The translations under genes and the position numbers were made by a program. Source: Volvariella volvacea V23 (taxonomy: Eukaryota > Basidiomycota > Agaricomycetes > Agaricales > Pluteaceae). From it: a stretch of 64,000 nt of DNA. The notes beneath the pieces were generated by a model. The model did no database searches and was not told where the DNA came from. It saw only the letters and a program-made list of their open reading frames with translations. The stretch lies in assembly GCA_000349905.1 (NCBI GenBank), contig KB722738.1:1235551-1299550 (forward strand), written 5' to 3'. The first letter of the stretch is position 1, and every line of letters begins with the position of its first letter. Of this stretch, positions 52,901 to 63,389 are shown piece by piece.

Positions 52901-53360
52901 CTAGAGCCTTCTCGATCTCCGGAACAGTACGAGAGCAATAGATGAGCTTTCGACGGGTGGGGTAAAACTGTTACAGTCGGGAATCTATATTGGATGCTGT
53001 GGAACCAAGAACTGGACGTATTGTCGCACCTGCTGATAAGAGACAATCAACGAAAGCAGAGAGACCGTCTTCCCCGTTCCTGAAGGCATTTCCAGTACAC
53101 AATGACCCTAGCATCCGTTAGAAGGTTCAGAGTATAATACCAACGAATCGGGCATTACAGTAGCATCAAGGGTGCGCTTCAGGTCGCACATATATGCATA
53201 TTGCTCTTGCGAGGGCGTAAGATGGAGTTTACGAGATAGAAGCTGAGCCAACCTGGATAGATGCGGTCATAAGGGAAGATTATCTGTTGGTGAGTGAGTT
53301 TAAGTGGACGAATTGTTGAATAGACCAGCGCACTGGCAGGTTATCAATAAAGAATTTCAT
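49983..53360 (-). CDS. RAD3: TFIIH DNA helicase Rad3/XPD
   Basis: Rad3/XPD is the 5'-3' helicase of TFIIH, needed for nucleotide excision repair and transcription. The start at 53360 gives MKFFIDNLP, spliced to [10 protein letters not shown]. Motifs in order are [15 protein letters not shown] (Walker A), [16 protein letters not shown], the iron-sulfur cluster region with [21 protein letters not shown] and [12 protein letters not shown], then FDEAHNI (DEAH box), [58 protein letters not shown] and [20 protein letters not shown]. The four cluster cysteines are present. The C-terminus is acidic ([11 protein letters not shown]) and ends AAMDIKD. More than ten introns interrupt the gene. Confidence 0.95.
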
Positions 53361-53922
53361 GTTCGTCTGCGCCGATACGCGGCTGAATGGTAGGATGGTG
53401 AGGAATAGCTTATAGAATGAGGGTTGTTGCAGTGGACATGATACTCAGCGCTTGCATTCAAGACACTCGAGGGTCGCGTCGAGTCACTGTCACGTGCTCA
53501 CACAGACTCGGCACCGCTCACTGGCAGTTAAAAGAGAATACATTATCCTACACAATGCACATGCTGGTCCTGAGTTCAATCGACATCCTCCCGAGCAGTG
53601 TTCCGTGAGATGGTCGTAAAATAGTGTAAAGAAATAACATGAATGGTAAATGCAATTACAAATGAAACGTTCACAGTCTAGTCCATGGTGAAGTTCCGAA
53701 AGGTCCATGTCCTGAATTAGATAAAGAAGCAAAATAAAAGGTGCGGAGGAAGAAAAAAAAAGTCAAAGTCAAGTTCAAAAAAGAGGATCCAAATTGAAAG
53801 GAGAAACTAGTTCTTGTGGGTTCCAAGCACTTGCGCCGGTCCCTCAAACACTCCTTGAGAACTCGAGTCACTAGTAACCCGGGCGACATGAGTGACTAGC
53901 TCCGCAGCAGACAATAGGCAAC
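53361..53922. other. Intergenic region between RAD3 and the GH5-like gene
   Basis: This 562-base gap holds the RAD3 promoter and the 3' UTR of the GH5-like gene. An A-rich stretch lies near 53735-53800. No gene or RNA is recognisable. Confidence 0.45.
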
Positions 53923-56035
53923 TTACGCAGTAGGCTGGAAAGAGTAACCGTCGTTCGGTGACTGGCCACTACTAGATTGATTGGGTGTTTGTCCAGTAGA
54001 TGTAGGTGTAATGGTTGTACCGCTTCTTGGGGTAAGACCATCTTGACCATACTGGTATTGGAACATGGCACCCAATCCGTTGGAGATACTGCCCGTTAGC
54101 CACTGAGAATAGGCTGTGTTCCTCTGAGCATTCGTGGGAAGTGTCATGACGTCTAGAACACAGTAAGGATCGTTGACGGAGCAAGTAATTACTCTCCTTA
54201 CCTTGTGTGCTGGGTTGGGTAGCTGTTTGGTTGAACGGTGTGAAGAATGGTGCATTCTCCCGTGTAACAAGACCAAAGCCAGTCAGGGCAACTGGTTTGT
54301 TCAGGCTATGAATGACAAGTGAGCCAGCTTCCTAAAACAGGATACACAGTCCATGTACTCACAGGGCACCAGTGTCTGCTTGACGACGAATCCAGTCCAA
54401 ACCGCTTTGCACGTTGTTTTCGAAATCCGAGAGATTTGGGTCCTTGGGTCGGCCGTAGTCATTCTGATCAGGGAACAATTGGAACGATGAAAAGCCGATG
54501 TCTGGGATGTTGCCAATATCTTCGCTGTCTACACCGTGTGCACCGTTGAAGGCAGCAGAAAGGCCGGTATCTTGGCGTGCAGCAACTACAAAGCCGTTGA
54601 ATATCCTGCACGACTTGGACTTGAGGCAACTTACGCGAAGCAAGCCAACGTCCACGGACGCGTATACCATCTGCTGGTTGCCCTGAACGCTTCTGGAATT
54701 CCCGTGCCTTCTTAGCAAATTCTTTACGTTCCTGAATAAGTCTCGTTTTGGTGAGCGGTCCCGGAACGGAGCGTCGGCGCTGTCCTGGAGCAGGTGATGT
54801 CTGTGGCGGGGGTGGTCGGACGATAGGGAACAACTTTGGACAGTCAGCGCAGAAAAACCCTTGATTGCTGCGGACAATTATTAGGAATTTGACAAGATCT
54901 AGAGTTGAGACGGACTCACCCTGAGGACACGAGGTGATTAGGATCGATATCCCTCACATGCTTTGCGACTCGGGCATGCCACTTGGTCACTACGTTTGTA
55001 TCGCAGCTTGAACTTGTAGGTAGCGATGATTGACACCTATATCATTGTCAATGTCACCTGTGTGGCAAAAGGCACTAGTTCACGGACCTAGGGTCATTCG
55101 CAAGTTCCCTAATCCTATATTTAGTATCAACCGCCTCCACTGAGAACAGACAACATACCATCCAAGAATTGCGGGACTATCCACATATCGTTTCACGACT
55201 TGTGTGGTGTAATTGAGGAAAGCATTTACAATTTTTTCGTTTGTGTAGAATTGATCGTGCTCGTGAACATCAGTGAATTGTCGTACGTAGGCATCCATGC
55301 CGCCTGGTGATTTCCATCAAAAACCTGAGATAAATCGATGGCGATAAAAAAAAAAATACCATAATCATTGCTGAGTGTGTTGCGGGGACGTTTGTTGCCG
55401 CCATCATTATTGCGTGATACTAGACTGAACGGGCCAACAGAGGGATCGGAGTCGCTAGGGTTCCAGTTATTCGTGAGGGAGAGTATCACGTAGATACCAT
55501 AGTTCTGTGCAGAACGGATAACTTTGTCCAATTTTTGAAGGCCATTGGGGCCGGTATTGACAGATGCTGCTCCATCCTTGATTAACTGGAACCAGGTACC
55601 TTCCGAGGGAACCGTTTCGACGTCTGTTGGAACGAGATAAGCACCCTCAATAAAAATGCGCCTCTATAGAACCACCACCAACCGTTAAATCCCCATATCC
55701 GTACAGCATTGATACCAACAGCGGACATGTTACCAAATACAAAATCGATATCCTCGTCGGTATTTACGGTGGGCAACCAGTATGCATTGGTGCCTAGCAT
55801 CCTAAATTCACTGCAGATGCCAAAGAGGCTCGGAATTAGATCGACATAAAGAGGATTTCTTTACATACCTTCCGTTTACAACAAACTTGCCGTTCTCGGT
55901 CGTCACGAAGGTCGTAGGGGGGCCATTAGTACTCCTCTTAGCTGGAGTCGTCCTTGTGGGCGATGGGGTTGCTCCGACAGAGATGAGGCCGGAGGCAACA
56001 AGAAGGAGCTGCTGCCAAAATCCAGCGCGGAACAT
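53923..56035 (-). CDS. Secreted GH5 mannanase-like protein, probably catalytically inactive
   Basis: The start at 56035 gives a signal peptide (MFRAGFWQQLLLVASGLISV) and a Thr/Pro linker. The fold is that of fungal GH5 endo-mannanases: FVVNGREFRMLGTNAYWLP, NAVRIWGFNDVETVPSEG, GLQKLDKVIRSAQNYGIYVI, SLTNNWNP, DYGGMDAYVRQF and VVKRYVDSPAILGWELAND. The active-site NEP is NDP here, and the nucleophile segment, normally EEFG, reads LTGFGLV. Between them is an extra segment near 54850-54640: FCADCPKLFP, a proline-rich basic stretch (PGQRRRSVPGPLTKTRL), KEFAKKAREFQKRSG and GIRVRGRWLA. The end SPNDGYSFQPTA lacks a GPI signal. Both catalytic glutamates seem lost, so it may bind rather than cut a polysaccharide. 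It shares a promoter region with the TPR gene. Confidence 0.85.
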
Positions 56036-56448
56036 GGTGACGCCAACTGGGGGGGAAGGAGGCGAACTCAACCCGGGCGTCCTGGCCCGTATAAAAGGAG
56101 ACCGAAATCACCCCCCTCACGTGTTGGTTCAGGGCACACAGCTTAGCTGAGGCGCTGGTGACCGTGATAGGCTGCGAACAAGAAGGGTCCAAACCAATGC
56201 CCGCGGTCGGGCCCAAGCATGTGGCCCTGCCATCAAATCAAGATAGAACTAGACAATACAGTGCGAGTCAATTGATCATCACCAGCTTAGAATATAAAAA
56301 ACCGGTGCAAAGTGAGAAGGAAAGCACCAGATTCAGGACAAATGTGGGCAAGGGTCAATGGGCGCGCGCTGGTCCGCTTGGACAGATCCGATCAATGTTG
56401 CAAATTCGTCACACGTTGTTACCACATTCCTTTTTCCACCATTTCCTT
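56036..56448. promoter_or_regulatory. Divergent promoter region GH5-like/TPR gene
   Basis: This 413-base gap lies between two divergent starts. The plus frame is open from 56158 into the TPR gene, but the first ATG followed by presequence-like residues is 56449. No element is clear. Confidence 0.45.
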
Positions 56449-58038
56449 ATGTTCAGGTCGACACATCTTCGTCCTCTTGCCCGTTGTCCTCCTTATCGTC
56501 GCATCACACCCGCCCCTCCCTCCTATTCCACAAAGCGGACACCATGGCGGCAGGACACCACCCCCGAGCCCTCTGTCTTCGTCGAGGAAAACTTTGCCAA
56601 ACACACCGTGTTCGTGCTTGATGTCTTCAGGAGATTCATCAAATTCTCGCTCATCGGTCTATTTGCGTTAGGAGCAACAACAGTCACGGCTTATGAAGGT
56701 CTCCACATGTGGGTGGAGAATGTAGAACTCGCTCCCGAAACAGATGAGGAGGCTCAGAAATGGGAATGGAATAAATCAATGGAGCGGTGGACAGGCGATG
56801 GGAGCAAAGGTGGAACTGATCCAGGACTGGGACTAAGGGCTAGGCATGCCGTGCGTGCTGCCTGGATGGCACAGAATTGGGGAGTTGGATATAGTACGGC
56901 CGTTGCAGGAGGTGATGCAGCTAAGGGTGAAGAAGGCGTTCCTGGCCCAGGCGGGCTCAAGGTCATTGACGCTCCCCTGCAACATGCAGAGGATTTCATC
57001 CGCAGTGTCCTCCCCACCGCAGAGGCACAAGCCATAGCCGGGGCATTGCACCCCGAAACGCTTGCGATACTCCTAACTCGTCATGCAAGCACTCTGGAAC
57101 GGCTGGGGCCTCCGCTATGGACGGGTGCCAAAACTGAATATGAACGGGTTTGGGCGACCTTGTCAGACCGAGGGCCTGATGCCGCATACGTTGCACTGAA
57201 ACTCGGCGACCTCTCCTCCCGCCTCAAGCAAAGGGATGATGCTTTGCAATGGTGGTCTCGTGCCATGGCTCTTCTACAGGGCAGTACTACCGGCTCAGAA
57301 ACAACCCAGCTAGCTGTACCTACAAAAGTCCCGTCATCTCCCTTTGCCCAACGCATTCTGGTTTCCGCTCTAGTATCCCAATCCGCCTATCTAGCCTCCT
57401 CGGGTCAGCTCAAACAAGCTCAAGCCCTCGAGGAACAGGCTCTGGCTTTGCTTCGATCAATCCCCTCTCCTGAGTCACTCGCAGCTGCGACGGCACCTCA
57501 AGCCCTTCATTCTCTATTCATTCTCCAACGTTCCTCGTTACTTTCTATCCATCTGGCCGAAGTCCTGCATGCGCTACGCAAGCAACCCATGGCTTCAATT
57601 CAATGGCTTACCTCCGCCGCCGAGTCATCTGAACGAGTGATTCGCGGGCTGACTGGTTCGTCAGTCACATCGATTCGTCCTGGACAACAGAACGATTCAC
57701 AGAGTCGGTCGCAACTCCCCTACCCAACCACTGCCACACTCCTTCCTGTGTACACCAAGTCAAAATCCATGAATAAACCTGCAAGTGGCCTTCTGAGAGA
57801 TGCTCAGAGGACAGCAGCAGAGGCATGGAACCTGATAGGTATCTTGAAAGAGTCACAGGACCCTCAGGCTGCTCTTAAATGCTATGAGCGTGCACTGGAT
57901 TGGGCTGGCACGCCACCCGACAAAGCTGGGATACGCCGTCCAGTTGAGGGTATTCTAGAATCTGACTGGAATATCTATCTTGGGAATTATTCGCGTCTGA
58001 AACGATTGGTCGGGAAAGTCACAAATCAACAATCTTGA
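56449..58038 (+). CDS. Mitochondrial inner-membrane TPR protein, Mgr3-like
   Basis: This is an intronless 529-codon frame, unusual in this intron-rich window. MFRSTHLRPLARCPPYRRIT is a basic presequence. A membrane segment follows (FIKFSLIGLFALGATTVTAY) and then EGLHMWVENVELAPETDEEA. The rest is helical repeats: AAYVALKLGDLSSRLKQRDD, ALQWWSRAMALLQ, LKQAQALEEQALALLRSIP and a C-terminal TPR AWNLIGILKESQDPQAALKC with YERALDWAG. A presequence, one membrane pass and C-terminal TPRs fit yeast Mgr3, an adaptor of the i-AAA protease; that name is inferred from architecture, not alignment. If right, both Yme1 and its adaptor lie in this window. Confidence 0.75.
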   Translation: MFRSTHLRPLARCPPYRRITPAPPSYSTKRTPWRQDTTPEPSVFVEENFAKHTVFVLDVFRRFIKFSLIGLFALGATTVTAYEGLHMWVENVELAPETDEEAQKWEWNKSMERWTGDGSKGGTDPGLGLRARHAVRAAWMAQNWGVGYSTAVAGGDAAKGEEGVPGPGGLKVIDAPLQHAEDFIRSVLPTAEAQAIAGALHPETLAILLTRHASTLERLGPPLWTGAKTEYERVWATLSDRGPDAAYVALKLGDLSSRLKQRDDALQWWSRAMALLQGSTTGSETTQLAVPTKVPSSPFAQRILVSALVSQSAYLASSGQLKQAQALEEQALALLRSIPSPESLAAATAPQALHSLFILQRSSLLSIHLAEVLHALRKQPMASIQWLTSAAESSERVIRGLTGSSVTSIRPGQQNDSQSRSQLPYPTTATLLPVYTKSKSMNKPASGLLRDAQRTAAEAWNLIGILKESQDPQAALKCYERALDWAGTPPDKAGIRRPVEGILESDWNIYLGNYSRLKRLVGKVTNQQS

Positions 58039-58242
58039 CATGACGCCATGTGGTCAACAATGTCTATGGGTAGGCGTTGTAAATGGAATAGACTACACTC
58101 GTAGATAGGTACTGAGCGATTTGCAAGTATGTAGTAGCGTTATTTACCCTTCCAAAAACTGTGTCCATGCACGTCAGCTATATTCATACAGAAACCGACA
58201 CACGACACTGATGCCCGGAACAGAACATGCAAAGTGAGAATA

Positions 58243-59653
58243 TCACGGATTTCCTAACCCGCTGACTTGCCATGCAATCTGTCGCCTAATGAGAGGTACT
58301 TTTCCAAGCAAGTATACCAGCCATATCTGTGCATTAAACAAATAGCTAGAACCCAGCAACTTGACAAATGCGAGAATTCTCTTGGTCAAACGGATAGTGG
58401 TCAGAGCACGCTGATGCCGCAAAGTAGCATAATCTTCGAGGGATGTAGGTCTTGCGCTGCGATCAAGCTGCTCCGGCTGTTGCTGCATGTCTTTGATGAT
58501 CGCTGGTCCTAATCCAATAGCATCACGAATTCCGAGGTTCATCCCCAGGCCACCCGCCGGCGAATGTATGTGGGCGGCGTCTCCCACGAGGAAAACGTAA
58601 CCTCCTTTATGCTGCTCTGCTTGTAATTGAATGAGAAATTTACTGGCAATGGCGGCATGCGTCCTGAACCGGGTCGACCAAATAACTTTGTTAATCTTAA
58701 CGGGTGACGAATTAACCGATTGATCGGATGATATGTTGATTGGACCCTGGTTATCAACATGTTCTTGGATGTATGGCGCACTGGGGTTTGATGGAGGTGG
58801 ACCGTGGGTGGTGTCGACACTGAATCCTAGCCTATAGACAGGGCCCTCCACATCCCCGTATACGTTAGGTAGTGGTGCAATGAAGAAGAACTGCCCAGAC
58901 GATGGGACGGCTCGTATTTTGTTTGGCGGTGTCAGTAGCTCCCGAGTGTCGAAAGTAACATCAGCTAATACTATCTGGCTCGCTTGATCCAGGGGCTCTC
59001 CATCTGGGTCACCAAATGATACCCCCGCCAGCTGGCGAATCTTCATAATGAAGCAGCGTTACTCAGTAGTAGGGTGGCTCATCAACAAAGAGAAAGGACC
59101 TACCGCCGAACGTGCTCCATCTGCACCTACAACATAACGAGCTGAGATGACTTCCCCAGACTCGAAAATGACATCTGTCATGCCATGGGAACCAGATGCT
59201 TTCATCCCTACAACTCTAAGGGGCCTTAAAACGCGTATCCCCATATGAGTCAAATGATCTTCGAGGGCGCGCTCAGTCAGATGCTGCGGAAGCAGGAGGA
59301 CATATGGGTATTTTGTCCAGGCCTTGATGGATGCAGCCAAGTCTAGCGTCAGGAAGACAGAGCTACGACCGCCAATCTGGGCATCTTCTCCTTTGATTCC
59401 AAGTGCTATGAGCTGTCCACTGCAGCCAACAGAATCCAGAGCCTTGTCGGCGTCCATGAGTACTGTTTACACCCAAAGAGTACGAGCATACTTCTAAAGT
59501 AGCTGCATGAATGGTCATTGCCCGAGATGTGAAGATTGACCTCTCGGCTGCATCGACGATAACGATATCCTTACAACCATGGTGAACCAAGGATATTGCA
59601 GCAGACAGGCCTGTAGGACCAGCGCCGACAATAAGGACGGTAGTTTGGGTCAT
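58243..59653 (-). CDS. FAD-dependent aromatic-ring-type monooxygenase
   Basis: This is a class A flavoprotein monooxygenase of the PheA/TfdB type. The start at 59653 gives MTQTTVLIVGAGPTGLSAAI, the GxGxxG FAD site, then FTSRAMTIHAATLE, QHLTERALEDHL, the DG motif YVVGADGARSA and the GD motif VFLVGDAAHIHSPAGGLGMN. The C-terminus ends ARQIAWQVSGLGNP-like residues (LIRRQIAWQVSGLGNP). Two short introns lie near 59060 and 59460. There is no C-terminal thioredoxin-like domain of phenol hydroxylases. Such enzymes hydroxylate aromatic compounds in catabolism or secondary metabolism. No biosynthetic cluster surrounds it, so a degradative or detoxifying role is as likely. It shares a 131-base divergent promoter with DPP3. 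Confidence 0.9.
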
Positions 59654-59784
59654 GGCAAGAAGCGTGAGGTCAGTTGCCCGTTTCGTTGGTCGATTACCCC
59701 ACCAGCACAGCCACCCTCTCAATCTCATACTACAAATACCAAGCACCATCCCAATCACCCCTCAACTAGCTTTAGCGCACTTTG

Positions 59785-62700
59785 ATGGCAAGCACAAACG
59801 TAAATAGCGAACGCTTTTTGGCAGATCGCGCTGCTCCCTTTTGTGGACTGGATGTAGCCAAATCATTTGCCCAGCTTAGGTATTATCCTGTTTTCTTCGT
59901 CGATCGTGATCTTCAATCAAGTATAGCTCTCGGGAAAAGAAATACACTCATTATCTTAATCAGGCTTCCTGGGCTGGTGCACGGATCATTCAAGGTATGC
60001 GCCTTTTGAGATGATCAGACCGCTGATGTCAACTCGTCCCCAGAGCAATGGACGCCTCAGGCGACCTCCCTGTATGATTTATTAATCACGACCTTCAGCA
60101 CCCCTCAGGGAAAGCTGGCAGACCTGAAAGCATTGCACGAGGCTGCTAATGTCTCTGATGCGGAATGGGAGGACCTCTTGCAATACACCGCCCAGGTCAA
60201 CCCGTCCTACGTTTCTAGCAAGCTGACGCGACTAAATCCTTGCTAGGTTTTAAGCAATCTCGTCAATTACAAAAGCTTTGGCTTCACCAAAATCATTCCT
60301 AGGGTGTCACCAGAGAGGTTTGAAGCTGTGGTGGCTAACTCTCTGAGGTCAAGCGAGGCATTGCCCCTATGGAACAAGGTAGACTGAAGCTTCGAATTGG
60401 CGCGAACCTAATACTCATCGTGGAACCATATCAGTTAAAAGAACATATCTACTCGAATACCCCGGAATCGTCTTTGTTCATTGGAAAGCGCAATGAGGGA
60501 CACGTATCTAATTATTACCTCGGGGAGATCATTACAGACGAGGAGGTTGCGGCTGTACAGAAAGCTGCGGAGAACCTTGGTATTGATGTGCTAAACACCC
60601 GGTCAGTTTCTCCCAGGAAGACATTATGTCGGTGCTTAACTCCGGTCTAGTGTTGTTAAGAATGGCCCTGGGGATTTCACCCTTTTGATTGCGTCTGCTT
60701 CTTCCCAACCTGAAGCCTTTCATGACATATCCTTGAACGATGGCACCGCCAAACTCAAAGTTCAATATGGTGATTTCTCTTCTGCTTTACGAAAGTCTGT
60801 GGACGCGCTGAAGGAGGTCAGTAGCGTTGCATTGGCTGTTCGTACAATGTATTGACATTCCCGAAGGCCATTAAATACGTCGCCAATGATCACCAGAGGG
60901 CAGCCATTGAAAGCTATATCAAATCGTCTGCACTATGCTTCAATTCCTGGAAGTCCGATACTGATTCTATTCCAGGTTCGAAACTGGTTCAATCCAAGAC
61001 CACAAAGATGGCTCACGGCACTGGGTCAAGGACGTTGGCCCTGTCGTAGAGTCCTACATAGGTGTATGTTCTCCATATCATAATCGTCTTTACATTAGCT
61101 TATGACTTCAAGTTCATTGAAACTTACGTCGATCCCTACGGTGGTCGTGCTGAATGGGAAGGTGTGTGATCTCCTCTCGTGCAACTTATGCATAGCTGAT
61201 CACCACCAGGATTTACTGCCATTGTGAACAAGCAATTGAGCGCGAAATATGAAAAGCTGGTTGACAATGCCCCAGAGTTAATCAAGGTTTTGCCGTGGGG
61301 CAAGGACTTTGAGGTTGATGTCTTCCGGAAACCAGACTTCACTGCCCTGGAAGTCGTGTCTTTTGCCACAGGAGGTACGTTAATTTGTGTACTTGCGTGG
61401 GCACCAACTCAGGCTCATCACCATGCAGGCATTCCAGCAGGAATCAACGTAAGCCGCCACCAGGTTTTTGGTTCCTTACTGTCATCTCCTTACCATGCTT
61501 TTGTCTAGATCCCCGTGAGTTTGGACATCCTTTACTGCTTTTTGTATCTTAATTCCGCTCAGAATTACTATGACATCCGTGAATCCACTGGCTTCAAGAA
61601 CGTCTCGCTTGCCGTGCGCTGACTCTCTTGACGAACCTAATACATTCTGACCACCACGACCACAGAACATTCTGGCCGCAAAGGCTCCAAGTAGGGACTT
61701 CATTAATCTATATCTCGTGTTGACGTTTAATCCCCGCATAGATGAGGAGTTAACATTCATCCACCCTAACGATGTCGATCTATATAACGCTTGGGATAAT
61801 CGATCCTTTGAACTGCAGGTTGCGAACCACGAACTGCTCGGCCATGGTTCGGGTAAGCTATTTGAAGAGGGCCCTGATGGAAAGAAGAATTTCGACCCGG
61901 AAAAGGTACATACGTGCCACCTGCATGCAACAAGTCGTGCAACTGAATTGACTGTGCCGTTAGGTTATCAACCCGCTGACCGGAAAGCCGATGTGCGTGC
62001 TAAAAGTCTAGCCGGAGATATCGGGACCTGACAGTATACTCACTGCAGTACATCCTGGTACAAGCCAGGGCAAACGCCTGGATCTGTCCTTGGCGAAGTT
62101 TCCTCTTCTATGGAGGAATGTCGAGCAGAGACTGTTGCCCTCTACCGTTAGTACTATCTCAAATGCCCAATCTCCTGTCACAGCAGCGATAACGGATCCT
62201 TCCAGTTGTTAGCAATCTTGACATCCTCAAAATCTTCAACGTGAGTGATCGCCCTTCAAGGCCATGTGACCCATTCTTATCGCGCCCTTGTTGGCTTGGT
62301 CTGATCCAACAACAGTATGTTGAGAAGCAAGAGATTGAGGATATTCAATACATCACCTTCTTGCTGATGGCACGGGCGGGCCTTCGTGCACTTGAGTTCT
62401 ACGATCCAGCTACGGGCAAGCACGGGCAAGCACATATGCAAGCTCGGTAAGTTGTTGTACCCATGATAACTTGAATCTGGGACGTTGACATGTACAAAGT
62501 CTTGGCATCACGCAGCACTTAATTCGTTCTGGCATTGCACGACTAGAAGAAGTCCGTGGCGAGGATGGAGACCTGCAGAATCTCTACGTTCGGGTAAGTT
62601 CATGTTTGACAACGACAGATGTGTTCCTGTCTGTACAAGGATTAGATGCTCTCATCCGTTCCTTTCTGTTTTTCTTGATCAGAAAACAGGCAAACTACTA

Positions 62701-63079
62701 AATATGTTCTTCATTTCGAATGTATAGGTCGATCGTGAAAAGGTGTTGACTCGGGGTAGGGAAGTGGCTGGTGAGCTATTGGTTGAGTTACAAGTTCGCA
62801 AGAGTACTGCGGATGGCCCAGGTGCGAGGGAATATTACACTAAACTGACAAAACCTATTGCGGGATGGGAAAATGAGATTCGCGACATTGTTTTGCACAA
62901 GAAACAGGCAGGTCCAATTATCCCGTAACCAAATGGACGTTAACAATATGATGCATTCATAGCCTCGCAAAATATTTGTTCAACCCAACACTTTTATCGT
63001 GGAAGATGAGGTCATTCTCAAGGACTATCCATTGAATGCAGCTGGTGCCATCGAGAGTTTCATTGAGCGTGGGCTCTGA
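59785..63079 (+). CDS. DPP3: Dipeptidyl peptidase III (M49 zinc peptidase)
   Basis: DPP III removes dipeptides from the N-termini of short peptides in the cytosol. The start at 59785 gives [22 protein letters not shown]. Conserved parts include [66 protein letters not shown], the zinc motif [12 protein letters not shown] and the second zinc segment [15 protein letters not shown], then [21 protein letters not shown]. The C-terminus ends [10 protein letters not shown]. The HEXXGH and EECRAE motifs are intact. The gene is cut by about seventeen introns, one pair of which isolates a 6-nt exon (61509-61514) encoding Ile-Pro of the family motif GINIPNY. The length is normal. Confidence 0.95.
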
Positions 63080-63389
63080 TTAGGAATGTAATATAATGGA
63101 TATAGTGGTGGAATTAGGAAAACGTCGGAGACCCGCGACAAGCGTTCGTGTACCAATATAGTCTGGTGTAGCATGTACGTGATAAGAGGAGAGATAATGT
63201 TCACTAATGGATCCTGAGTAGTAAGTAAATAAATACCATAAAGGTAACACTGCTGGTACTTGGCCTAGGTGTCACGAGCAGCAGAGCAGAAATGACGGCT
63301 GGACGTGCCATGGCCAGGGCGTGGCTTATCGGGGTTTGCACAGCTCCACAGGCGGGGAAGTGGGTATCGGGGTTTAATCAATCCAGGAG
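63080..63389. other. Convergent 3' region DPP3/PTC7-like
   Basis: This 310-base gap lies between two stop codons on opposite strands. It should hold both 3' UTRs. Nothing else is recognisable. Confidence 0.45.

Noticed and set aside
58243..59653. FAD monooxygenase as marker of a secondary-metabolite cluster.
   Set aside because: Neighbours are housekeeping genes (TPR protein, DPP3); no synthase, P450 or transporter is nearby.
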